NCBI GenBank assembly: GCA_016931365.1
Contig: JAFGEY010000281.1
Coordinates: forward strand, 1 to 8,037
DNA: 8,037 nt
Source: Anaerolineae bacterium
Lineage (GTDB): Bacteria; Chloroflexota; Anaerolineae; JAFGEY01
Direction: 5' to 3'
The notes beneath the pieces were generated by a model. The model was not told the origin of the DNA. It made no database searches and was given only the letters and a program-made list of their open reading frames with translations. Below, one piece after another: positions 1 to 6,094 of the stretch. Made by a program: the position numbers and the translations under genes. Numbering within the stretch: position 1 is the first letter of the stretch; each line of letters begins with the position of its first letter.

Positions 1-2
1 AG

Positions 3-287
3 CCCGAGATCGAAAGCCTGGGCGACAGCCGCTACGAGGTGCGCGTCAAGGGGATGGGCGTGCGCGTGTACCTCGAACCCGAGTTGGCCCGCTTTCTGGG
101 CTATCTCGACGAGCAAGGGCATCTATCCGAACAGCGCGATCCGTCGGGACGAGAAGCGTTGGTCGAAACCTACCTGGCGCAGTACAGGGCCGAGATCGAG
201 CGACAGGTGGGGCGCTACCGGCGGAAACTGTCAAAAGCAGAGAACAAGGACGACATCAAAGGAGGTATCGATGACGGCAATCAATGA
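3..287 (+). CDS. C-terminal end of an unidentified protein (5' truncated by window edge)
   Basis: The reading frame is open from the first bases of the window and ends with TGA at 285-287, giving 94 visible residues. A GTG at 39 could start a short protein. However, the frame continues upstream with plausible coding sequence (PEIESLGDSRYE), so this is more likely the tail of a longer gene. The visible part begins with a beta-like stretch (RYEVRVKGMGVRVYLEPE). It continues into a charged, probably helical tail rich in Arg, Glu and Lys (EIERQVGRYRRKLSKAENK). There is no membrane segment and no motif I recognise, so I assign no function. Its last 17 bases overlap the start of the DinB gene at 271, and the DinB ribosome binding site lies inside its coding sequence, which suggests translational coupling. 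Confidence 0.6.
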   Translation, partial: PEIESLGDSRYEVRVKGMGVRVYLEPELARFLGYLDEQGHLSEQRDPSGREALVETYLAQYRAEIERQVGRYRRKLSKAENKDDIKGGIDDGNQ

Positions 288-741
288 AATTCTGAATCAA
301 TTTGAACGACAATTCAAAACGTTGGACACTCTTTACGATCGAGTGAACGATGCGGCATGGGCCTTTCCCGATCAACGCATCAAAGGGACCTGGCAGTGGA
401 TGGCCCACCTGCTGGAAACGGTCGAATTTTACCTGGGCAACAGGAACGAGGGCTTTGAGTGGGGACATCGCTTTGACCTGGACTGGGAAAACGCCCAGGC
501 CAATCCCATCCCCAGCCGGGAGGCAATGCGCGTCTATCAAAAAGACGTGCAAGCCTTTGCGTTGCAGGTGTTGGGCGGCAAAAGCGATGCCGATCTGCTG
601 GTTCCGGAATCGCTGCATCCCTGGACGGGCAAAACCTACCTGGGCAAGTTGCTTTACTTGATGCGTCACACCCAGCAGCACATCGGCGACATCAATCGCG
701 TGCTGCGGATGAACGGCTGTGATGCTCTGGAATGGCATTAG
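271..741 (+). CDS. DinB-family four-helix-bundle protein (stand-alone)
   Basis: This 156-residue protein has the usual DinB-superfamily size and pattern. An N-terminal helix is followed by a Trp/His helix (TWQWMAHLLETVEFYL) carrying H46, and a C-terminal helix (MRHTQQHIGDINRVLR) carries H133 and H137 in an HxxxH arrangement. These three His are the expected metal-binding triad. Family members are metal-dependent enzymes that include thiol S-transferases (bacillithiol and mycothiol types) and damage-induced proteins; the substrate here cannot be read from sequence. It is probably cytosolic, with no signal peptide. The ATG at 271 is strongly supported by AAAGGAGGT at 258-266. The gene overlaps the upstream reading frame by 17 bases and is followed by 55 bases before the first DUF3795 gene. 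Two more DinB domains occur downstream in this window. The family call is firm, the role unknown. Confidence 0.88.
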   Translation: MTAINEILNQFERQFKTLDTLYDRVNDAAWAFPDQRIKGTWQWMAHLLETVEFYLGNRNEGFEWGHRFDLDWENAQANPIPSREAMRVYQKDVQAFALQVLGGKSDADLLVPESLHPWTGKTYLGKLLYLMRHTQQHIGDINRVLRMNGCDALEWH

Positions 742-796
742 CATAGTGCGTGTCTCGTTGATGTGACACACAACACATGATGAAAAAGGAGTAAAA

Positions 797-1144
797 ATGG
801 ATAAAATGATTGCTTTTTGTGGCTTGACGTGTACAGATTGTTCGAGCTATATCGCCACGCAGGCGAATGATTATGCCGCGCTCAAGCGCGTGCGCGATCA
901 ATGGCACGTCCAACACAACGCGCCTCACCTGACTACAGATGACGTGGCCTGCGATGGCTGTGTCGTGGAAGGCCTCAAGTGCGGTCACTGCGCCGAGTGC
1001 GACATCCGCGCCTGCGGCATGTCGCGCGGGGTTGCCAACTGTGCCCATTGCGCCGACTATGCCACCTGCGCCAAACTGGCGCGCTTTTTCGGCTTTGTGC
1101 CCCACGCCAAAGTCACACTCGATTCAATTCGTGTATCATTGTAG
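797..1144 (+). CDS. DUF3795 cysteine-rich protein, first tandem copy
   Basis: This 115-residue protein contains 12 cysteines. It opens with the DUF3795 signature (MIAFCGLTCTDCSSYIATQ; C8, C12, C15). CDGC (C52, C55) and a dense CGHCAEC block (C62, C65, C68) follow, then C73, a CAHC pair (C82, C85) and C91. The spacing suggests bound zinc or an iron-sulfur cluster, but which metal is not visible. The family has no established biochemical function that I know of. It is probably cytosolic: there is no signal peptide or membrane helix. The ATG at 797 is chosen because AAGGAG (786-791) sits five bases upstream. A second, clearly homologous copy starts ten bases after its stop, so the two are almost certainly co-transcribed. 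The family call is confident; the function is open. Confidence 0.85.
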   Translation: MDKMIAFCGLTCTDCSSYIATQANDYAALKRVRDQWHVQHNAPHLTTDDVACDGCVVEGLKCGHCAECDIRACGMSRGVANCAHCADYATCAKLARFFGFVPHAKVTLDSIRVSL

Positions 1145-1154
1145 AGGGGACAAA

Positions 1155-1511
1155 ATGGAACTAACCGGCAAAATTATCGCTTATTGTGGGTTGATTTGCT
1201 CCGACTGTCCAGCCTACGTGGCCACCCAGGCCGATGACGTTGCTGCGCTGGAACGCATGGCGGCCGACGCGCGGGCCAGGTTCAACGACTCCAATATCAC
1301 CGTCGAAAGCGCCAAGTGCGACGGATGTCTGGGCGAGACCCAATACAAGTGCGGCTACTGCGCCGAGTGCGCCGTCCGTGCCTGTGGGGTGGCTTGTGGC
1401 GTGCTCAACTGTGCTCACTGCCCGGACTATGGCTGCGACAAACTGACGGCGTTCTGGGCGATGGCGCCTAAAGCACGGGCCACGTTGGAGCAGGTCCGGC
1501 TTGCGCGATAA
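1155..1511 (+). CDS. DUF3795 cysteine-rich protein, second tandem copy
   Basis: This 118-residue paralogue of the preceding gene aligns along its full length. It shares the CGLxCxDCxxYxATQ opening (C11, C15, C18), CDGC (C55, C58) and CGYCAEC (C66, C69, C72), then RACG (C77), NCAHC (C86, C89) and DYGC (C94). It has 13 cysteines, with an additional one at C81. By eye about half the positions are identical, so the duplication is not recent. The reading frame extends upstream to 939, but that part overlaps the first copy out of frame and has no family resemblance. The ATG at 1155 follows an AGGGGA (1145-1150) and gives the correct DUF3795 N-terminus. It probably forms an operon with the first copy. 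A heterodimer or diverged metal or substrate specificity is possible but not shown. Confidence 0.85.
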   Translation: MELTGKIIAYCGLICSDCPAYVATQADDVAALERMAADARARFNDSNITVESAKCDGCLGETQYKCGYCAECAVRACGVACGVLNCAHCPDYGCDKLTAFWAMAPKARATLEQVRLAR

Positions 1512-1537
1512 GCAGGCGTGCCACTATGGACATGCTT

Positions 1538-1576
1538 TGTATGGCGTGTTCCGCTGCTGACGGAATACGCCATACG
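1538..1576. repeat. Long imperfect inverted repeat (hairpin) after the DUF3795 pair
   Basis: The arm GTATGGCGTGTTCCG (1539-1553) pairs with CGGAATACGCCATAC (1561-1575) around a 7-base loop. The only non-Watson-Crick position is a G:U wobble; one further wobble pair could be added at 1538/1576. The hairpin lies 27 bases after the DUF3795 stop and 51 bases before the next start. It could mark a transcript end or act as an RNA-stabilising structure. A classical U-run is missing, so I do not call it an intrinsic terminator. Confidence 0.55.
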
Positions 1577-1626
1577 TTTCATCAGCGGCTTTAGCGCCGA
1601 ATAGAAACAAAAGAAGGGAGAGCCTT

Positions 1627-2400
1627 GTGAGCGACGTTTTTGAAAACCGCGACATGGCCGGTACAACGTTTCGCCGCCTTAACCTGGGCGGCGCGACGTT
1701 CGACGATGTCAATTTGGGTGAAACGACATTCCATAACGTTAACCTGTCTGGTGCTGTGATCCGCGAGGCCAACCTGGGTGGGCTGCGCATTGAAGGCTGC
1801 GCCATTCGCGGGCTGATCGTCCACGGCATGGACATCTATCCGCTGATCGAGGCCGAGCTGGATCGCCGCGACCCGCAACGGGCCAGTTTGCGCATGCGCG
1901 ATCCGTTCGATCCGTCCAGCGTGCGCGAGGTGATGGCGCGGCTGGAAGACCTGCGCGCTCGCTTTCGGCAGACGCTCTACTCCGTCGAGCCGGCCCGGCT
2001 GACTGCTCGCCCCAAACCGGAGAAATGGTCGGCCATCGAGAATGTGCGCCATCTGGTCTTTGCCGAGGACATGTACCTGAACCGCTGGCTGCTGCGCAAC
2101 GACCGTCCGTGGACCAAACTGGGGCTGCTGCCGAGCTTTTTGGCCGACAACCCGGCCTTTGCCGAGGTGAGCCGCCAGCCCAGCGGTAACCTGGAAGAGA
2201 TTCTGGCGGCGTGGGACGAGATTCACGCCGGCATGCGCGCGTTTCTGGCCGATCTGACCGCCGACGTGCTGCGGCGTGACACGAGCGACGTGGATTTCGG
2301 CCAGCGGACCGTGGGCGGCATCTTGCAAGGAATGGCCTTGCACGACCTGCATCACATCCAACTGGCCGAGGAGGCGCTGCAAAAATTGGCCGTCACATAA
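1627..2400 (+). CDS. Pentapeptide-repeat / DinB fusion protein
   Basis: This 257-residue protein has two parts. Residues about 12-65 are tandem pentapeptide repeats with the usual central Leu/Phe/Val spacing (TFRRL NLGGA TFDDV NLGET and so on). They should form a short right-handed quadrilateral beta-helix of about two to three coils. After a linker (residues 70-97), residues about 98-255 form a DinB bundle: EKWSAIENVRHLVFAE with H142, and LHDLHHIQLAEE with H239 and H243, give the metal-binding triad. GTG at 1627 is the start, with AGGGAG at 1615-1620 six bases upstream; no ATG lies in frame before the repeats. The repeat block may be an interaction or scaffolding module. It is much shorter than gyrase-mimic pentapeptide proteins, so a quinolone-resistance role is not supported. 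The substrate is unknown. Confidence 0.85.
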   Translation: MSDVFENRDMAGTTFRRLNLGGATFDDVNLGETTFHNVNLSGAVIREANLGGLRIEGCAIRGLIVHGMDIYPLIEAELDRRDPQRASLRMRDPFDPSSVREVMARLEDLRARFRQTLYSVEPARLTARPKPEKWSAIENVRHLVFAEDMYLNRWLLRNDRPWTKLGLLPSFLADNPAFAEVSRQPSGNLEEILAAWDEIHAGMRAFLADLTADVLRRDTSDVDFGQRTVGGILQGMALHDLHHIQLAEEALQKLAVT

Positions 2401-2440
2401 TCCACCGCACGGACATAGAGCATCGAAGCAGCAACGAAAC

Positions 2441-2482
2441 GGCCAGCGACTACCGCTGGTTAGTTACCGCCGGCTGTCGGCG
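2441..2482. repeat. Two small adjacent hairpins upstream of the aldo/keto reductase gene
   Basis: CCAGCG (2443-2448) pairs with CGCTGG (2454-2459) around a five-base loop, extendable by two G:U pairs. Next to it, CGCCG (2468-2472) pairs with CGGCG (2478-2482), also around five bases. No T-run follows either one. They lie in the 111-base gap between the pentapeptide/DinB gene and the reductase gene and could be leader structure. They are short enough to arise by chance in GC-rich DNA. Confidence 0.25.
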
Positions 2483-2502
2483 ATCAAACAGTCAAAAACA
2501 AC

Positions 2503-2509
2503 AGGAGGT
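2503..2509 (+). promoter_or_regulatory. Strong Shine-Dalgarno that favours the second of two adjacent ATG codons
   Basis: AGGAGGT sits only two bases before the ATG at 2512 but five bases before the ATG at 2515. The second spacing is normal and the first is too tight, so the reductase probably starts at 2515. Confidence 0.65.
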
Positions 2510-2514
2510 CAATG

Positions 2515-3630
2515 ATGCAGTATCGCATATTAGGTCGCACCGGTCTTCAAGTCAGCGCGATCAGCCTGGGCACCGAGCATTTGCTTGAGCAGCCGCGCGA
2601 GCGCGCCATCGGCGTCATTCGCGCCGCCATCGAGCAGGGCATTAACTATTTTGACGTGTTCTGGGCGCAACCGCAGTTCCGCGACACTATGGGCGCGGCG
2701 TTCCAGGGACACCGCGATCGGATTACTTTGGCCGCGCACCTGGGCGCGACGGTAGAAGATGGGCAGGGAGCCAGGACGCGCGACCCACAGCTTGCCGCCC
2801 AGTTCTTTCACGAGTTTTTGACCCGCTACCACACCGATCACACTGACATTCTGATGCTACACAACTGCGATGAGCAGGCCGATTATGATGCGATCATGCG
2901 GCCGGACGGCCTGGCCGATCTGGCCGACCGTTTTCGACGGGAGGGCAAAGCGCGGTTCATCGGGTTCAGCGGCCACACCGTAGCCACGGCCTTGCAAGCG
3001 GTACAGAGCGGGCGGATTGACCTGCTCATGTTCCCGATCAACCTGGCCGGACATGCCGTGCCGGGCAAAAAAGAGCTGCTCGACGCCTGCACCGCCCTCA
3101 ACGTGGCTTTGGTAGCCATGAAACCCTACGCCGGCGGCATGCTGTTCATAAAAGAGCGCGAGATGAACATGAACATCTGGACCTCCGGCGGCGGCGACTA
3201 TAAACTGGAAAAACCGTCGGCCATCACGCCGGTACAATGCCTGTCTTATGTGCTGGCACAGGCAGGCGTGTCCATCGCTCTACCCGGCTGCCGCACCCTC
3301 GACGAACTGGACGGCGCGCTGGCCTACTGGCGGGCGACTGAGGAAGAAAAGGACTTTGCGCCACTGTTGGCCGGTTTTCAGCAGTATGTGACCGGCGAGT
3401 GCGTCTATTGCAACCATTGCTTACCTTGTCCATCGCACATTGACATCGGCCAGACCATCCGCCTGTACGAGCAGTCGCGGCGTCATCCGACCGATCAAGT
3501 ACAGGCGGCCTACCGGGCCATGTTGACCAACGCCAGCGATTGCATCCAATGCGGCGACTGCGAAACGCGCTGCCCGTTCGGGGTCAGTGTGATCGAGAAA
3601 ATGGAGCAGGCGGCGCAATTGTTTGCCTAG
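2515..3630 (+). CDS. Aldo/keto reductase-family protein with two C-terminal 4Fe-4S motifs
   Basis: This 371-residue protein has an aldo/keto reductase barrel (about 1-285: MQYRILGRTGLQVSAISLG, GKARFIGFSGH, ALPGCRTLDEL). A ferredoxin-like tail follows, with CxxCxxCxxCP at C296, C299, C302, C305 and the classical CxxCxxCxxxCP at C343, C346, C349, C353. That layout matches the 4Fe-4S-containing branch of the family. It is probably a cytosolic oxidoreductase; the substrate is unknown. The catalytic tetrad looks altered. D47 and H116 (LMLHN) are present, but the usual Tyr position in FDxxxxY is Gln (Q52) and the usual Lys in the LATK-like strand is His (H75, LAAHLG). Either it does not perform NADPH-dependent carbonyl reduction in the standard way, or catalysis relies on the Fe-S centres. 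The ATG at 2512 is possible, but the ribosome-binding-site spacing favours 2515. Confidence 0.9.
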   Translation: MQYRILGRTGLQVSAISLGTEHLLEQPRERAIGVIRAAIEQGINYFDVFWAQPQFRDTMGAAFQGHRDRITLAAHLGATVEDGQGARTRDPQLAAQFFHEFLTRYHTDHTDILMLHNCDEQADYDAIMRPDGLADLADRFRREGKARFIGFSGHTVATALQAVQSGRIDLLMFPINLAGHAVPGKKELLDACTALNVALVAMKPYAGGMLFIKEREMNMNIWTSGGGDYKLEKPSAITPVQCLSYVLAQAGVSIALPGCRTLDELDGALAYWRATEEEKDFAPLLAGFQQYVTGECVYCNHCLPCPSHIDIGQTIRLYEQSRRHPTDQVQAAYRAMLTNASDCIQCGDCETRCPFGVSVIEKMEQAAQLFA

Positions 3631-3639
3631 ATGCATTTT

Positions 3640-3680
3640 GTGTGTTTTTGGGCGCGGCGAAACTGCGTCCAAAAACACAC
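3640..3680. repeat. Long near-perfect hairpin between the reductase and DinB-transglutaminase genes
   Basis: Positions 3640-3655 (GTGTGTTTTTGGGCGC) pair with 3665-3680 (GCGTCCAAAAACACAC) around a nine-base loop, GGCGAAACT. All 16 pairs are Watson-Crick except one G:U. It starts nine bases after the reductase stop. Only TTT follows it and the base of the stem is AT/GT-rich, so it is not a textbook intrinsic terminator. It may still end the upstream transcript or protect its 3' end. Just downstream, the Shine-Dalgarno GGAGGG (3691-3696) lies between GATG and CATC, a possible 4-bp hairpin. Confidence 0.7.
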
Positions 3681-3700
3681 TTTAACGATGGGAGGGCATC

Positions 3701-5017
3701 ATGTCCGAAGAAATGAACAAGGCAAAATTGCTGGAGCTGGCCCAGACCGAGCGGCAGCGATTCACCACGCTGATCGGCACGTTGAGCCAGGCGCAGATGC
3801 TCCAGCCGGTCGTGCAGGGGCTGTGGTCGGTGAAGGACATTGTCGCTCACCTGACCGCCTGGGAAGAACGAATGGTGCGCTGGTTGAACCAGATGCGGCG
3901 CGGCGAAACGGCCTTTGGCGACTGGAAAGAGATCGACGTGCTCAACGCCGAAGCATTCGAGGAGCGCAAGGACTGGCCGTTGGAGCGCGTGCTGGCCGAT
4001 TCCGAACGTTCGTTTTCACAAGCCATCGAACTGGTGCAATCTGTGCCGGAAGCCGAATGGCTGGCGGAGGTGCAGTTTCCGTGGGGGCGAGGGCCGCTGT
4101 GGCACCTGGCTGCCGCCAACACGTTCTGGCACTATCCGGAGCACACCTGGGCCATCCGCGTCTGGCTGGACAACCAGAGCGCCGACCCGCTGGTTTATTA
4201 CGCTTGCCCCGGCCCGATGACCAACCCGCGCCGCTTTGCCCGCCTGTTTGATCGACTGCCAACGGACATTCCCGGGTTGGTCAAGGTGGTTCAAGGGCTG
4301 ATGTTGCACATCTTTTGGGCCGAGCGATATGGCGTGTCCTTGAGCGATGAGCGCAAAACCGAAGTGCAAACCCGCTCGGCGACGCCCAAGCTGGCCCGCA
4401 TCATCGAGTTGGATCGCCGCCCGCTGGCCGAACCTCGCGCGCTGGAAAACAAGTTGGTGAGCAACTGCCGCGATTTTTCGGTCTTGCTCTGCGCTATGCT
4501 GCGCTACCAGGGTGTGCCGGCCCGCGCTCGCTGTGGGTTCGGGGCTTATTTTATGCCCAACCACTATGAGGATCACTGGGTTTGCGAGTATTGGAAGGCC
4601 GACGAGAGCCGCTGGGTGCTGGTGGACGCGCAATTGGATGAGTTGCAGTGCGAAGCATTGCAAATCTCGTTCAATCCGCTGGACGTACCCCGCGATCAGT
4701 TCATCGTCGCCGGAAAAGCCTGGCAGATGTGCCGCGAGCACGGCATCGATCCGGAGCTGTTTGGCATTTTCGACATGCACGGCCTGGATTTTGTGCGCGG
4801 CAACCTGATCCGCGATTTTCTGGCCCAGAACAAGGTCGAGATTTTGCCCTGGGATTTCGGCTTTGGCTTTTTGAGCGAAGACGCTGGCCCGGAATTGGAA
4901 CTGATGGATCATCTGGCCGTGCTCACCCAGGGCGGAAACACATCTTTTGCTGAGGTGCGCGCACTCTACCAGTCCGACGAGCGCTTTCACGTTCCGGCAA
5001 GCTGGTTCAATTCCTGA
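3701..5017 (+). CDS. ClbS/DfsB-like DinB domain fused to a transglutaminase-like domain
   Basis: This 438-residue two-domain protein begins with a DinB-type bundle of the ClbS/DfsB kind, about residues 5-155. WSVKDIVAHLTAWEERM carries H50, and TFWHYPEHTWAI carries H144 and H148. A second module follows from about residue 164 (YYACPGPMTNPRRFARLFDRLP). It contains a transglutaminase/papain-like core: C256 in NCRDFSVLLCAML, H292 in YEDHWVCEYW and D309 in RWVLVDAQLD form the expected Cys-His-Asp triad, so it could be active. From memory, similar transglutaminase proteins exist alone and begin near this junction, so this looks like a true fusion. ClbS itself hydrolyses the colibactin warhead; the substrate here is unknown. 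It is probably cytosolic. The ATG at 3701 follows GGAGGG at 3691-3696. The gap before the next gene is 93 bases. Confidence 0.88.
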   Translation: MSEEMNKAKLLELAQTERQRFTTLIGTLSQAQMLQPVVQGLWSVKDIVAHLTAWEERMVRWLNQMRRGETAFGDWKEIDVLNAEAFEERKDWPLERVLADSERSFSQAIELVQSVPEAEWLAEVQFPWGRGPLWHLAAANTFWHYPEHTWAIRVWLDNQSADPLVYYACPGPMTNPRRFARLFDRLPTDIPGLVKVVQGLMLHIFWAERYGVSLSDERKTEVQTRSATPKLARIIELDRRPLAEPRALENKLVSNCRDFSVLLCAMLRYQGVPARARCGFGAYFMPNHYEDHWVCEYWKADESRWVLVDAQLDELQCEALQISFNPLDVPRDQFIVAGKAWQMCREHGIDPELFGIFDMHGLDFVRGNLIRDFLAQNKVEILPWDFGFGFLSEDAGPELELMDHLAVLTQGGNTSFAEVRALYQSDERFHVPASWFNS

Positions 5018-5110
5018 TCATAACGGATTGGTAGCGATTGCTCCAGTCGTGTGTCGAGGATGCGCTGGCGCAGGGCAAGAACGGTCTTGTCGTGCGCAAA
5101 AGGATAAACA

Positions 5111-6094
5111 ATGCAGGTCAACGATGCTATTCTTCAGAAAGGCGCTTTTCTGTTCGGGGCCGAGCCACCGGCGCTGCGCTCGTTAGGCGGCTCTGACGGC
5201 GCAGTGTACGAATATCAAGGCGATGAAATCCAGTCTATCCTCAAATTTGTCCCGACCCAACCGGAACGCATCCAGATCGCCCGCGAAAAGTGGGAATTTG
5301 TGGATTATCTGGCGCGCCATGGCGTGTCGGTGTGCCAGCCGATCTTGTCGAGAAACAGCCAACTGCTCGAGGTTGTCCAGGATGGTGAAGCAGCCTGGCT
5401 CGTTTCCAGCACGGTCAAGGCCGCTGGCGAGCACGTCAACTGGGGAAACGTCGGGGAATACGCCGATGCCGTCTTTGAGGAATGGGGGCGGGTGATGGGG
5501 CAGATGCATGCCCTGACTCAAACCTATACCGGCGGGCAGCACATCGAGAGCTGGCGCGAAGAGTGCCAATCTTTTTCTCGCTGGAGTTCCGACGATCCGG
5601 CGATCCATGCCAAGTGGGACGCGCTGATCCCCGACCTGGCCGCGCTGCCAGAGACCCCGGATGGCTATGGGCTGATCCACAACGACCTGCACCCGCACAA
5701 CTTTTTGGTCAACATTGGCGACGGCCGGCTGCACATCACGGTGATCGATTTTGAGTGCTGCGTACACCACTGGTTTATCACCGACATCGCCATTGCACTG
5801 TTCTTTGTCGCCGTGGGCTGGGTGCGCGTATCGGACAAAGAGATGCCGCACGATGCGTTTGTGCAGCGATTCTGGGATCGCTTTGTGGCCGGGTACAGGC
5901 AGGAAAACATGCTCGATCCGGCCTGGCTCAAGCATTTACCAACCTTGCTCAAGCATCACCAAATCCTGCTTTATATCGTCTTTTCGCACGAATGGCAGGA
6001 ACACAACGAGTGGCAGGCACGCACATTGGACGACTGGCGGCGCAAAATTTTGGGCGATGTGCCGGTGCTCGATGTCGAACCTTGGAGAAAATGA
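5111..6094 (+). CDS. APH-fold small-molecule phosphotransferase
   Basis: This 327-residue protein has the size and motifs of the aminoglycoside-phosphotransferase / choline-kinase-like superfamily. K45 in SILKFVP is the likely ATP-binding lysine. The catalytic loop is LIHNDLHPHNFLV (H190, D192 as catalytic base, N197), and the metal-binding Asp is D213 in VIDFE. A helical C-terminal lobe contains hydrophobic stretches (TDIAIALFFVAVGW) that fit a buried helix rather than a membrane segment. The fold covers antibiotic kinases, homoserine/choline-type kinases and CotS-like proteins. I see nothing that assigns a substrate, so a resistance function should not be assumed. The ATG at 5111 is preceded by AAAAGGA (5098-5104). 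Its stop TGA (6092-6094) overlaps the start of the next gene, so the two are translationally coupled. Confidence 0.85.
   Translation: MQVNDAILQKGAFLFGAEPPALRSLGGSDGAVYEYQGDEIQSILKFVPTQPERIQIAREKWEFVDYLARHGVSVCQPILSRNSQLLEVVQDGEAAWLVSSTVKAAGEHVNWGNVGEYADAVFEEWGRVMGQMHALTQTYTGGQHIESWREECQSFSRWSSDDPAIHAKWDALIPDLAALPETPDGYGLIHNDLHPHNFLVNIGDGRLHITVIDFECCVHHWFITDIAIALFFVAVGWVRVSDKEMPHDAFVQRFWDRFVAGYRQENMLDPAWLKHLPTLLKHHQILLYIVFSHEWQEHNEWQARTLDDWRRKILGDVPVLDVEPWRK

Noticed and set aside
742..796. Hairpin GTGTC/GACAC at 750-769
   Set aside because: Only five pairs around a ten-base loop, with a mismatch when extended; indistinguishable from chance.
939..1154. Upstream extension of the second DUF3795 reading frame
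   Set aside because: It overlaps the first DUF3795 gene out of frame, has no family similarity, and the ATG at 1155 has its own ribosome binding site and the correct N-terminus.
3640..3683. Canonical Rho-independent terminator
   Set aside because: The stem is strong but the base is AT/GT-rich and only three T residues follow, so it is listed as a hairpin rather than a terminator.
271..5110. Integron-type cassette array (same-strand small genes separated by inverted repeats)
   Set aside because: I found no paired attC core sites (RYYYAAC / GTTRRRY) at the gene borders, and the hairpins differ in sequence, size and position. No integrase is in the window.
5038..5110. Coding-looking stretch upstream of the kinase gene (reads QSCVEDALAQGKNGLVVRKR)
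   Set aside because: Codon choice is gene-like, but the frame is bounded by a TAG at 5032 and has no start or recognised similarity; too short to call a remnant.
5111..6094. Calling the APH-fold gene an aminoglycoside resistance gene
   Set aside because: Only the general kinase motifs are visible; the fold serves many substrates and nothing points to an antibiotic.
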